Made by a program: the position numbers and the translations under genes. The notes beneath the pieces are model-generated. The model was not told the DNA's origin, made no database searches, and saw nothing but the letters and a program-made list of their open reading frames with translations. Shown piece by piece: positions 22,756 through 33,284 of a stretch of DNA of 64,000 nt (its first letter is position 1; each line of letters starts with the position of its first letter). Source of the stretch: Pelobates cultripes (lineage: Eukaryota; Chordata; Amphibia; Anura; Pelobatidae); assembly GCA_933207985.1 (NCBI GenBank), contig OW240912.1, positions 196,945,129 through 197,009,128 of the forward strand. Reading direction: 5' to 3'.

Positions 22756-25045
22756 TGATTACGGAATTCACCCAAGCATCTGGAATCACACTCCAGGTCC
22801 TCCAGAAGAACGAAAGGCGTGCTCCTACATGGGGAACCTGGTATAAGCCACCTTCAGAACTGTCTGGTGGGGCGAAAGGTGGAATTTTGAGCCTTTAGTC
22901 TGGAAGATTTTCCGGTTTGACCACTCTTCCAATTGGAGAGCCGAGCATATTCTCTGCCTGGACGATAGGTTTTACTATCTCTATATCCTCCCTGTGGCCT
23001 GTAAGGACGATGGTCCTGTTGTGGTCTTTTTGGACGCCTGTCCTGTGGAAGCAAGATTTGCTTGACCTCAGCCGCTTTTTTAATTGCCTCCTCAAGTGGT
23101 CTGCCAAAAAGCACCTCTCCCAGAAATGGCAAGGTACATAAATTATTCTTGGAAGAGAGGTCAGCTCCCCAGGATCTCAACCAAAGAGCCCTTCTGGCAG
23201 TGACCGAATGAGCCATAACCTTGGAAAAAATCCTGATGAGATCTGTGGAGGATTCCAACAGCCAATCACTGGCAAGCTTGATCTCCTTCAAGGAGTCCGT
23301 CATGCGACGTCTACTCACTCCTCTCTCAATATCCTCTTCCAAATCAAGAATCCAGGAACGTAATGCTCTGGACAAAGCAGAGATAGAGACTGCTGGATGA
23401 CAACCCAAGCCTGCTGTAGTGAAGACCTTAGAAAGATCTGCGTCAATTCTCTTATCCATGGGTTCTTTGAGAGAAGCATTACTATCAATCGGAAGAGTTG
23501 ATCTTTTTGCCACCTTAATAATTGGAGCATCCACTTTAGGGACCGCTGTCCACATTCTTGAATCCTCCTCCTTAATCGGGTACAATTTTGATAATCTACC
23601 CTGACTTGTAATCCTTTTACCAGGAGCATTCCATTCTGAGCGAATCAGTTCTTTAATGGATCTGTGCACTGGAAAGGAAGGTTTCCTCTTATGGAGATCT
23701 CTGAAGTGTCTATCAGAAGTAGAAACTTCCCTGACTTCTTCTGGCAAATCTAGAGTCTTTCTCACTGCCTTGATTAGATGCTCCATCGCCTTTGTGTCCA
23801 ATGAACACGGTTGTTCCGTGGACTCTTCCTCACTAGAAGAGATAAGCTCCAAATCCAAGGAACCAGGAGGATGTCTGAAGTCATCTTCAGATAGGTCGGA
23901 TTCTTGGCCAAAGCTCTCACGCCTGGGTCTTTTGCCTCTATTGGATTCTGAAATCCCTTCCGCCACTGCTTGCTTAATCCAATAAGCTATATCCTGAGAT
24001 GAGGACGTAGAGGCTTGAGGAGACCTGCGATGTTCCGACTCTCCTGCAATCATGGATAAACATTTGCGGCATAACCTGCAGTTATCCAAAGGCCTTGCGC
24101 CACATCCAGGGCAGGCCGCCGGTTTATCCCTCCTTTTAGATGGAGATCTAGGGCCAGACCGGTCTTGAGGGCTGTAAAACACAGAAGTCATATGACTGTA
24201 CCCTCCATGCACTCTTTTTTAATGTAGTAAATAGAATATACCTTAATGCTCACCTATGACCTATTGTAGATCTTGTTGATTTAGCTGATGGAGATGCAGG
24301 ATCCATTATTTTTTTTATTTTTTTATTTTTTTGGAAGGGCTGCATAAAAAAAAAAGTGTCACCATGAACTTCATGCAGCAAAAACCTGAACATCCTCATA
24401 TATTATAGAAGAATAACTTAAAACATACCTGCAGAGACAGAATATGGCACCAGAGAGCACTGAATAACAGAGGGAACTGAAAACGCCAGCTTTTTTGAAG
24501 AAATACCGCCATTTTCAAATTTCCCGCTCTGTGCCTTTAAGGAGGCGCGCATGCGCCGATTGGCGGCAAGTCCGCGGGTCTGCCATTTTGGATGAGGGCA
24601 AACATGCCGAAAATCCGGTCGTGGCCATTGCGCATGCGCGGGCGTCTTACCGGATAGATGATCGTCTGATCGAGGTCTGGAGGCTTTATCCTGCGAACTC
24701 AGGCTCCAGATGCCAGGGGGACTACCCACCATGGCTCCCAGGGGTTCCCTGCTCGAGGAGAGAAAGGGCTACATGTGCCTGGGCTTCCTGTGGAGGGAGG
24801 CTGACCTCCACAGGGTGAAGATCATAGCAGCATGATCAGGTGAGCATAAAGAAAAACTTTACCCTTTAAAATTCAGGGAGAAAAAAAAAAAAAATTAACT
24901 GTCCTAGGGCTATGAGGACAGGAAAAAAAGACTGAGGTGTGATGGCTGATGGGGTTCCTATTATACAAGGGGAAGGTATGCTTAATTGTTTAATTGATTG
25001 TGTTTCCTGTCCTGAGGGTTAGAGGGAGGAGCTAAACCCATATGT
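22756..25045 (-). mobile_element. DIRS-type retrotransposon, 5' part
   Basis: The minus-strand order is a 5' terminal region (about 25045 to 24213) containing TCCTGTCCTCATAGCCC and its inverted echo near 25005, then the Gag-like ORF, then the start of downstream coding sequence cut by the gap. The RT/RNase H, recombinase and 3' terminus are missing. Right boundary estimated from where MITE-like sequence begins. Confidence 0.7.
22854..24212 (-). CDS. DIRS Gag-like ORF1 protein
   Basis: An uninterrupted 452-codon ORF. Residues 34-51 carry a Cys cluster (C34, C37, C45, C48, C51) that could bind zinc. Residues ~70-140 are acidic and Ser-rich. Residues ~190-350 (SKLYPIKEEDSRMW, VDAPIIKVAKRSTLP, LKEPMDKRIDADLSKVF) match the conserved core shared by DIRS Gag proteins and the LAP2-alpha C-terminal domain, a vertebrate domain believed to derive from such an element. 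The C-terminus is basic (RRPKRPQQDHRPYRPQGG), suited to nucleic-acid binding. Either Met1 or Met8 could start it. Its expected role is assembly of the retrotransposition particle. The intact frame suggests a fairly young copy. Confidence 0.82.
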   Translation of the reverse strand: MHGGYSHMTSVFYSPQDRSGPRSPSKRRDKPAACPGCGARPLDNCRLCRKCLSMIAGESEHRRSPQASTSSSQDIAYWIKQAVAEGISESNRGKRPRRESFGQESDLSEDDFRHPPGSLDLELISSSEEESTEQPCSLDTKAMEHLIKAVRKTLDLPEEVREVSTSDRHFRDLHKRKPSFPVHRSIKELIRSEWNAPGKRITSQGRLSKLYPIKEEDSRMWTAVPKVDAPIIKVAKRSTLPIDSNASLKEPMDKRIDADLSKVFTTAGLGCHPAVSISALSRALRSWILDLEEDIERGVSRRRMTDSLKEIKLASDWLLESSTDLIRIFSKVMAHSVTARRALWLRSWGADLSSKNNLCTLPFLGEVLFGRPLEEAIKKAAEVKQILLPQDRRPKRPQQDHRPYRPQGGYRDSKTYRPGREYARLSNWKSGQTGKSSRLKAQNSTFRPTRQF

Positions 25046-25420
25046 TAAATGCTGCCATGATTAGCCAGGAAATGTTATTTCCAGCACCACACAGGTTCGC
25101 TGACAATGACCCCACCTCCTTGGTGACATCATCAGAATTGCTGATTTTCAGCCAATCCAATAGGGAAAGCATTGGATTTGCTGAAATTGGTAAGGAGGCG
25201 GGATGGGGACTGGGCCAAACGCTGTTTTAGCCAATCAGCACCTCCTCATAGAGATGCATTGAATCACTGCATCTCTATGAGGAAAATGCAGCGTATCCAT
25301 GCAGAGTGTCGAGGTGCTGAACGGCAGTGCCGCCTACTGTGCAGCACTGCCCCGGGAAGCACCTCTGAGGAGTGGCCACTTGGAGGTGTCCCTAGGGAGC
25401 AATGTAAACACTGTGAATTT
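25046..25420. mobile_element. MITE-like fragment
   Basis: Contains CTCATAGAGATGCATTGAAT facing CTGCATCTCTATGAGG (near 25246-25283), an internal hairpin. A similar block is seen near 62515-62555. No ORF of interest. Confidence 0.5.
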
Positions 25421-25559
25421 ATTTCTGTGGAATATTTTCTTGTTTTATCTCTCTTTCTTCAGTAGAGCTTTTTTAGCCTCTGCCATTTGTGTAAAGAGAT
25501 CATAAAGTTGAGATCTGAAAATTCTCCCCTGCTCGAAAGGTAGGTCACACTTTGAATGC

Positions 25560-25998
25560 TTTGATCCTGAATCCGCTGGCCAGTTGTATGTGTCTGTATC
25601 TGTATGTGTCAGTGTATCTATATGTCTGTACATCTGCATGTGTGCCAGTATTTTTATCTGTGTGTCAGTACATGAGTATGTGTGTCAGTATGTGTTTCTG
25701 TATATGTCAGTGTTTGTATCTCTGTGTCTGTATCTTTATATGTGTCAGTGAAACTGTCAGTGTTTGTATCTGTAATGTGACAATGTTTGTATGTGCTTGC
25801 CTATGTATCTTCATGTGTGGCAGTGTTTGTATCTGTTTCTCTGTACATCTGTATCTGTGTGTCTGTATCTGTATGTGTGACAGTGTTTGTATTTGCGTTC
25901 CTGTGTATCTTCATGTATGTCAATGTTTGTATCTGTGTGTCTGTGCATCCACATGTGTACCAGTATTTGTATTTGTATGTCTCTGTATCTGCATTGTA
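25560..25998. repeat. TGTATCTGTGTGTC minisatellite
   Basis: Degenerate tandem units of about 35-45 bp (TGTATCTGTATGTGTCAGTG and variants) run into (TA)n. The Cys/Val-rich ORFs on it are artefacts of the repeat. Confidence 0.9.
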
Positions 25999-26016
25999 TA
26001 TAATATATATATATAT

Positions 26017-26790
26017 TTGTGGTCAGAAATTCGTATATGGAAATAGAGAAGAGGGGGAAAGTTGGTAGTGGTGTGCCAAAACCAACGTACGGGTAGGCCT
26101 GTAATAAAGAGGTAATGTAATGATTATAGTAAGTTATTAGAGGGAGTGGTGGGAGGGGTCGCTCTAACAGAAAATAGAATTGGTAAGCAGGGGGGTAGAG
26201 CTTATATAGGGAAATTCCTCCCACAAATTTAGGCCTATGGCCTTTTACTTGTGGTCAGAACTTAATTCGTATATGGAAATAGAGAAGAGGGGGAAAGGTG
26301 GTAGTGGCGTGCCGAAACCAACGTACGGGTAGGCCTGTAATAAAGAGGGCAAAAGATATTGCATAAAAACACACTTTGTTGCATAATTACAATGCTAAAC
26401 ATTTAAAAGCTTATCTGAGTTCTTTCTCAGGGTATGGAATATAGGTGCTGTAGACAGAGGATTTCCATCTGCTCAGTCTTTTAAGGATATGGACTGGTGT
26501 GTCCGTACTGGAGGCTGTGGTGGCTGCCCCAATTTTGAAGGAATGACCAGAAAATGAGGCGGGGTTATGTCCCAATCTTAGCAGTAGTGTTCTAATGTGG
26601 AATATGAATTTGGAAGTGGTAAGTGGGTGTCCGTGAAGAAGTAGTAGGGGCGAGTTAGGTGGGAGACTGAAGCACGTGAATAGAAATAAGTCGAGTATTT
26701 TAACGGGACACCAGAGTTTCTCTGTAGGAAAGAGGGGGATTGTAGTTGGGTAGTGTGTGTGGTTAGTTTTAAATTAAATTAATGGCAGCA
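26017..26790 (-). mobile_element. Ngaro-type retrotransposon 3' end
   Basis: Two direct ~95-bp repeats (26017-26108 and 26249-26345) both contain the core CGTACGGGTAGGCCTGTAAT next to GCCGAAACC or GCCAAAACC. They are separated by ~140 bp of different sequence, as in the split terminal repeats of Ngaro elements. Immediately inward is a tyrosine recombinase remnant. The element is cut near 26790 by another repeat. Confidence 0.75.
26395..26640 (-). pseudogene. Tyrosine recombinase C-terminal remnant
   Basis: Minus-strand translation gives SGHSFKIGAATTAS then LKRLSRWKSSVYSTYIPYPE. This is the C-terminal catalytic block of a Ngaro/DIRS recombinase. The HxxR box reads HSFK, so the catalytic Arg is replaced by Lys, and the conserved Gly before the next box is Ser. 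The nucleophile Tyr context (YSTYI) is kept. It is probably inactive. Confidence 0.7.
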
Positions 26791-26794
26791 AGAA

Positions 26795-26905
26795 AGATTC
26801 CCAGGCACTCAAAGTGTGAAAACTGCAGGCAAATTTATTGAAACAAAACAGACCGCAACGTTTCGACAAACCAAGAGGTTTTTTTCAAGATTTTTCAAGC
26901 TGGGC
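26795..26905. repeat. Interspersed repeat piece (AACGTTTCG type)
   Basis: Contains AACGTTTCGACAAACC, similar in style to the CGACGTTTCAGCC repeat at 37078. No coding potential. Confidence 0.4.
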
Positions 26906-27101
26906 CAGTTCCTCCAAAAAGGTACTGGTACACGAAGGGATCTCCAGTCTCTACTGGGATACCTCAATTTTGCAATGCGTATCATTCCACAGGGGAGATC
27001 CTTCATTTCCAGATTACTCCTACCCGGCATGCCTCCTACCCGGCATGCCTGATAATGACACCATAGTCCTCAACCTGCCAGCCGTAGCCGATTTAGTCAA
27101 A

Positions 27102-27148
27102 TTACACAGCGTGGGAAAATTCCAAAGAACTTTTCCACGCTGTGTAAA
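27102..27148. repeat. Hairpin around AACTTTTCCACGC
   Basis: TTACACAGCGTGGGAAAA pairs with TTTTCCACGCTGTGTAA across an 11-base loop, with one bulge. Confidence 0.85.
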
Positions 27149-27164
27149 ATGACACAGAGCACTC

Positions 27165-27490
27165 TTATTGGCTGGATTTCAAGCTAACCAATCAGAGTGC
27201 TGTGACAGGTAAATGTAGAGACTTACCTGTCAGTCTCTTCATTTACCTCTCAAAGCACTCTGATTGCATGGCTTAAACCAACCAACCAGAGTTCTCTGAG
27301 CCTAACTGCAGGGCGGGACAAGGCTTTATAAGCCTTCCCCCGCCCTGCAGAGCTCAGTCTGCGTGAAGCCCTCCATGGATGAAGATGGATTTTTTTTTTC
27401 AAAGTGCGACGGTTATTATGGATTTTTATTTGGCCTTTTTTGGGGCTGAAAAAAGAAGATTTTAGAAAAAAGAAGACATCAAATGGTAAG
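27165..27490 (+). promoter_or_regulatory. Promoter-like cassette with donor splice site
   Basis: In order: ATTGG (27167), CCAAT (27188), a GC box GGGCGGG (27311), a TATA box CTTTATAAG (27324-27332), then about 155 bp later ATG directly followed by GTAAG (27485). This looks like a pol II promoter with a short first exon. I have the impression the sequence is a repeated amphibian element, so it may be the 5' end of a mobile element rather than a host promoter. Confidence 0.4.
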
Positions 27491-27914
27491 TTTTATTTTT
27501 TTTGTCAATCTTTGTTTTATTGAGACTTTGTGATAAACATGAAATATTCACATCATGAATTGAGATATAACATATATATATGTGATTGTTGCAGGTTAAA
27601 ACATTCAACTGTGGTATGCCTCATTTATTTTAATTTTTTTCTTCGTGTGTGGCTTTGGGAGTGTGCAGTGTGTTTGGTAGTATGTAGTCTTGTTGGGTGT
27701 GGGTACCACATGCGTGACTGGTGTGTCATGTTGGTTGTCATATCGGGTTAGGATGTTAGTTTTATTTTATTTTTTTACAGGTACCTAGTTATTGGTCCCC
27801 CTGATTATTTTTAGGGTGAGCGGGGTAGGTAGGGGTTAATTAATTTTTTTGGGAGGGTGGTGACTAGGGGTTTGGGGACCCCTAGTAACCTGGGGAGGGC
27901 GGGGGGGGTTACAT

Positions 27915-28190
27915 TTTTATTTAGGGCCCCCATCCGCCTCTCAGGGGTGGGGGCTGGACAATAGGTCCCCCCCTTATTCTAATTTAGGGCCCCCACCCAC
28001 CGCTCAGGGGTGGGGGCCAAGAGGAAAGACAATAGGTCCCCCCACTTATTCTAATTTAGGGTCCCCACCCGCCACTCAACAGTTGGTGCCAGGGGGAAGG
28101 ACAACAGGTCCCCCCCCTTATTGGTATTTAGGGCCCCCACCCACCACTCTGGGGTGGGGCCGGGGGGGGGGGACAATAGGTCTTTTTGTT
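27915..28190. repeat. GC-rich minisatellite, about four 65-72 bp units
   Basis: Each unit reads ATTTAGGGCCCCCACCC... GGGGTGGGGGCC ... ACAATAGGTCCCCCC. Three to four units are visible with moderate divergence. Confidence 0.9.
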
Positions 28191-28204
28191 GTTTTTGTTT
28201 ACTA

Positions 28205-28365
28205 GACATGCCCCTACTCGCGGTATAGCGAGCAGGGGCATAATTTACTAATACTAAATAATCGTTACTTAGTATTAGTAAATTGGGCTGAAAGACCAAT
28301 TTAGGTCTTTTAGCCTTTTAGTAGATACCTCCCTAATACCGTGGGAATTAGGGAGTTATCTACTT
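28205..28365. repeat. Run of consecutive hairpins
   Basis: Three separate inverted repeats follow each other: TGCCCCTACTCGC/GCGAGCAGGGGCA (28208-28240), TTTACTAATACTAA/TTAGTATTAGTAAA (about 28243-28282) and CTCCCTAAT/ATTAGGGAG (about 28328-28355). Confidence 0.85.
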
Positions 28366-28499
28366 ATTCATTCCTGTCATTCCATTGACTGGCTAAGTAA
28401 TTTACATTTTATATGAATGTGTGTTACTTGATTGTTGTAAGTGTTGCAAATGCTTACAGCTGAATCCTGGCTATGTTTGTATACTTTTTATTTAAACTT

Positions 28500-28689
28500 G
28501 TACACAGTGTAACATTCTTCATTCTTCCACTGGGTAGGTATATTATTACTTCGGCAACTTCGGAAATTCGGCAATTTTGAACTTCGGCAATTTGGCAATT
28601 CAGCTATTCGGACATTCAGAAGTATCCGAATGTCCGAATTTCCCGAAATTCGTCCGAATTTACATTTGGAATGAAATGAATTGCACATG
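28500..28689. repeat. TTCGG-rich interspersed repeat
   Basis: Degenerate repetition of TTCGGCAA/TTCGGAAATTC, with a palindrome CGGACATTC...GAATGTCCG near 28607-28638. No gene. Confidence 0.6.
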
Positions 28690-31320
28690 TCTACCTTCCA
28701 GTACTGTATTCTGGGACAGCTGCACCACATGTTAATGTAGCTGCCCTTTTCCCCACATAGGTGCCAGCAGGTGTCTGTGGGGCTGGTGTTCATGCGGTAC
28801 TGTTTGGCTGGGGTTATGTACCATGTAGTGTTTTGTATGCTTGTTCTTGTAGCGTTGTGCAGATTGAGGCTTTCGCACAGGCTTCCCAGATATCCCTCCA
28901 TTCCATCCCCTCCAGTGTTTCCCCCAGGTCTTCCTTCCATTGGGCTGTGTATTGTAATGTTCCCTCCGACTCTGATTCTGAGCTTAGGTGGCCATATAGT
29001 AGGGAGATAAGCCTTGTTCGTGAACTCTCTTTAAAGGACCACTATAGTGCCAGGAAAACGTACTCATTTTCCTGGCACTATAGTGCCCTGAGGGTGCCCC
29101 CACCCTCAGGGACCCTTTCCCGCCGGGCTCTGGGGTGAGGAAGGGGTTAAACTTACCTCTTTCTCCATAGCCAGGTGGGGAGCTCTCCTCCTCCTCTCCT
29201 CCTCTCCTCCCTCTTCTCCTCCTCTTCGGCTGAATGCGCATGCGCGGCAGGAGACGCGCCCTTTCAGCCAGTTGATTTTCACAGTGAGAAGCACGCAAGC
29301 GCCTCTAGCAGCTGTCAAGAGACAGCCACTGGAGGCTGGATTAACGCATTTATAAACATAGCAGTTTCTCTGAAACTGCTATGTTTATTAAAAAAAGGGT
29401 TAAACCTAGCTGGACCTGGCACCCAGACCACTTCATTAAGCTGAAGTGGTCTGGGTGCCTATAGTGGTCCTTTAAAGGATATGTTTTCGAAGAAGGTTAG
29501 TCGTGTCGCTATCGCCGTCTTCACATCAGTGGTTTGTGCAAAGTCTCTAAGCTGTATGTAGCGAAAATAGTCTCGGGATTTCATGTCTACTAATGTACTC
29601 AAGTTTTCATATGTCACTACCTTGTCATTAATGTATAGGTGTATGTATTGTTGCAGTCCCGTGGCTTCTATGCCCTTAAAATCTCTTGCTCTCATTCCAG
29701 GTAGGAAAGCCCTGTTCCTCAGCACTGGGGTCATGGGTGAGGGGTTGCTTGCGAGCTTGTATTTCTGGGCTACTTTTTCCCATATGTCATAGGAGTTTAG
29801 GATGGATGGGCATGTGGTCCTGGGGAGTGCCCAGTGCACTCTAGGGGTCCATATGTAGAACTGGGGGAGGTCTGTGCCTGTCAGGAATGATTCTATGTCC
29901 ACCCATCTCCTGAGTTCCAAGGGGCAGTGCCAGTGGACGAATCGAGCCACCTGTGCTGTGAGGTAATACAGGTAGAGGAGGGACAACCCCAAGCCCCCCT
30001 CCAACTTGGTCTGTAGAGGACAACTCAGGCTACCCTGGGCCTTTTCCTCTGCCAAATTAAGGTGTCGACGGCCTTCTGGATGTCAGCCAGGTCACCCCTG
30101 GTGACCCGTAGTGGGACAGCCTGAAACATGAATAGCAGCCTAGGCATGATTGCAGGCGTCCCAGCCAGGATATTGGCTTATCTGTCCATGTGTCCAGGTC
30201 CATTTTAAGTGTGGTGAATAAGGGTGTGTAGTTGTATCTATAAAGTGCTGCTGAGTTTGCTGTGAGCCGAACCCCTAGATAAGTGAATGCGTCTGTGGTA
30301 ATCTTGATTTGATGTGTTTGTTGTATGGACGTTATGTCCTGGTCTGTCATGTGGATGGGCATAGCTGTTGATTAATTGAGGTTCACCCTATAGCCCGATA
30401 CTGCCCCGCTAGCAGCGTGGTAAGTCTGGTCATGGAGCTTATTGGATCTGTGAGTGTCAGCAACACGTCGTCGGCGTAGGCTGCCAACTTGAATTGTTTA
30501 CCTGCTAGCTCGATTCCCTGTATGTGTGGGTCCTCTCTGATTGAGTGCAAGAGTGGTTCTAAGGAGATTGCAAAGAGGAGTGGGGAGAGGTGGCACCCCT
30601 TACGTGTCCCACTGCTCAAATTGAACGGGGTTTTGGTGGATCCTGCCAGTATCGTCTGTGCCTGTAGGTCTGTGTATAAAGCTTTGATCACCGTTATAAT
30701 AGGTGTAGGGAAGCCCTGCGTTTCTAAAAGGCTGAAGAGGAACGGCCACTGTACCCGGTCAAAAGCCTTTTCAGCTTTCAGGGAGAGGGCCAGTGAGGGT
30801 ACCTTTGATTTCCCCATATACCAGATCAGGTCTGCCCCACGGCAGGTATAATTGGTGGGTATAATTGGCGGCCTGGGATGAAACCGACCTAGTCCAGGTG
30901 AAGGATCCCGGGCAGCAATGGTGTCAGTCTCATGGATAATATTTTAGCAAACTTTTAAGGTCAGAGTTGATGAGGGAGATCGGTCTGTAACTGGAGGCTA
31001 GGGTGGCATCTTTTTCAGGTTTAGGGAGAAGGACAATACTCGCCATGGCCATATCTCTATCTTGCCTGCCCCCTGGATAAAATGGTTATATAGCTTTGTG
31101 AGGGGGGAGCTAGGACCTCTCGGACTTTTTTATAGTAGCCCATTTCGTATCCGTCTGGGCCTGGTGCTTTATTGCCACGGAGAGCCGATATCGCAGCCTC
31201 TACCTCCTCTTGGGAAATGGGTGGTCCTAGCATGTCTGCATCCCCCCCAGTAACTTTGGGTAGGTCCCTGCCAGCCAGGTAGGTGCTTACACTTGATTGG
31301 TATTGGGTCTGCTCTGTCAT
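28690..31320 (-). pseudogene. LINE ORF2: reverse transcriptase and C-terminal part
   Basis: RT motifs in order: ALRGNKAPGPDGYEMGYY (31057-31320), AEKAFDRVQW with the motif A Asp, GTRKGCHLSPLLF, and YADDVLL with both catalytic Asp residues kept (30383-30817). A 198-codon segment (29459-30055) and the end CWHLCGEKGSYINMWCSCP (about 28750) follow; the latter is the Cys-rich tail typical of L1-class ORF2. In living elements ORF2 copies RNA at a nicked target. Here it is split into at least five frames, and a MITE sits in the tail. Confidence 0.85.
29031..29475. mobile_element. TTAA-flanked MITE inside the LINE
   Basis: The best-preserved copy of its class. It has TTAA at 29031-29034 and 29472-29475, and perfect 13-bp terminal repeats AGGACCACTATAG / CTATAGTGGTCCT. 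LINE ORF2 sequence continues on both sides, so the MITE is younger than the LINE. Internal ORFs are incidental. Confidence 0.88.
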
Positions 31321-31953
31321 ACTTCAAGGGGAGTGGTTGTATAATTTCTGAAAATATTCAGTAAAGACGGTGTTGATTTCAGTTGGGGTGTGGACTAGCT
31401 CGTTGCTGAGTTTCGTATTTTAATAATGGGTTTGCTACCCAGCATAGGCTGGAGCAATCTTGCCAACAGCTTATCCATTTTGTTGGATTTCTCATAATAG
31501 AGTCACCGCGACCAAAGCAGGGAGTGTGCTATCTCTCCTATGGATAAGTCCTTGTAATTCCGCTAGTTTGGATCTAGTGGGGTTGTGTTTATGTTGGAAT
31601 TCAGCTTTTCGCAAGGCGGATTGTAGCTCCAGAAGGAGCTTCGTTTTCGCCCATTTTTTGTGTGTTGCAACTTGTATGAAGTGACCTCTTAGGACTGTTT
31701 TGTGTGCCGCCCATAATGTCGTTGGGTTGATATCCCCTGTCTAGTTGTTGTGGAAATAGTCTAGGATAGCTGCCCTGGTGTTGGAAAGCACGTTCTCTTC
31801 CATAAGCAGACTATTGTTGAGCTTCCAGGACCAGTTGGAGCTGTACTGTAGCCCCCCCAAGGCGACCGCGAACTGCATGATCTAACCAGGTTTTGTTGTT
31901 AATTTTGGAGTGCAACACCTTGGCCATCCCTGTGCCATTTAATAGAATGTTAT

Positions 31954-33114
31954 TGTGACAGATCCATCTGTATAGACTGGGATTGCTGGTTCGTCTGTTT
32001 TGCCTTATTCGTGGAATTAACCGTTCGTATGCCCCTGTTCAGTGAATTGACTTTTTCTGACGGACGGCCACCCAGAAGAGAAGTGTGCTGCTGGTTAACC
32101 TCTTGATCCCAATTAGAACATTGTGGTTAACCGCAGACACTTCTCAATTAAAACCGAATGCAGGGTGGTCGTCGTTCGTATGGCGAGCACGAGGCGGCGG
32201 CCATTTTAAACCATGCGAAAGACCAGCGGTGCTCGGCATTGATTTCATGGAACTGAAAACGGACACTTTTTCTGCCGAACACCGCTGAAGCCGCCGACCT
32301 CCCTTCTCAATCGACAGAAGGATGCGAACACCGGCCGTTCGGGAGGTTTAAACACACGAATGGACTTACCCCAGATAGCCTTCCCATGGAGTCAATCGCA
32401 TACCGAAAGACTGTAATAGACTTTGACTCCATGGCGATGGAACTATGCGTATGGGATCTGAGCGCTATTCGCCAATAATATGCACTCAGATCCAGGCTAT
32501 CTGGGGATACGTGATACGAATGGGTAGCATTCGACAAATGCAAAGTTATATATTTTTATATGTTTTTCCGTGTTGAATTTAAAATGGTGATTTGCCTCTG
32601 TCCTGGAGATAATTGAATTACTTTTCAATTATCTCCAGGGCAGAGGGAAGGGAATACTAATGCATTGTGGGAATGTTCTGTGTCTGTGGGTCCTGACCTT
32701 CCATATGTCTGTCTATTGTTACAGTCTCCCATTTGGTCCCCTAGGGGAGTGTCCACCAAGTGGGAGACCTGCATAAATACGGGCAGGTAGCCCACAGTAA
32801 AGCCAGTTCTTGTTTTACCCTCAATGCGGAGCTTGGTCTCGTTATTGGGGGGGGATTTATTACCGACGACTAGAGACTGCTGGATGGAATTATTAGCCGC
32901 TTGGGAGATATATGCGTTCGGCTACTATTGGCAATTCGTGAGTTTGGAGCTCGTGGAGTGAAGTGCCCGTACAGATCCCGTTCGTGAGTTTACAATGTTC
33001 CCCGGCTTGCGGTTCGCATGATTGTACCTGATACGCATGCAGCCTATGTTATTGCGAGAGGGGAGCATTCACTAAACGGCGGTTTGTACATTTAATGCTG
33101 AGGGTACCGTAACA
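31954..33114 (+). mobile_element. Solo LTR with 5-bp target duplication
   Basis: It begins TGTGACAGATCC and ends GGTACCGTAACA, flanked on both sides by GTTAT (31949-31953 and 33115-33119). It is a diverged relative of the LTRs at 16570 and 20012 but in the opposite orientation. It shares the CATAAATA box (near 32772), the GGGAGTGTCCACC block and a 15-bp-stem hairpin (32622-32658). No internal region is present, so it arose by LTR-LTR recombination. Confidence 0.9.
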
Positions 33115-33284
33115 GTTATCTATCCTGGAGAATGTGTTGTACGGAGCGGGGTAAAAAGTATAGTCCTTTGTGTCAGGGTGTTGGAGTCTCCAAGCGTCCA
33201 AATGTCCCGTATGTGCTAAAAAGGTGTGCATGAGCTTTTCCTGCCCCCTCTCCCCTGTGATCTACAAGTCCCTGGTTTGGCACT

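Noticed and set aside
22854..24212. Host LAP2-alpha (TMPO) exon
   Set aside because: The similarity is limited to the domain shared with DIRS Gag; context (DIRS terminus upstream, no splice sites) and the Cys cluster point to the retrotransposon.
25552..26046. 164-codon Cys/Ile/Val ORF
   Set aside because: Produced by the TGTATCTGTGTGTC minisatellite.
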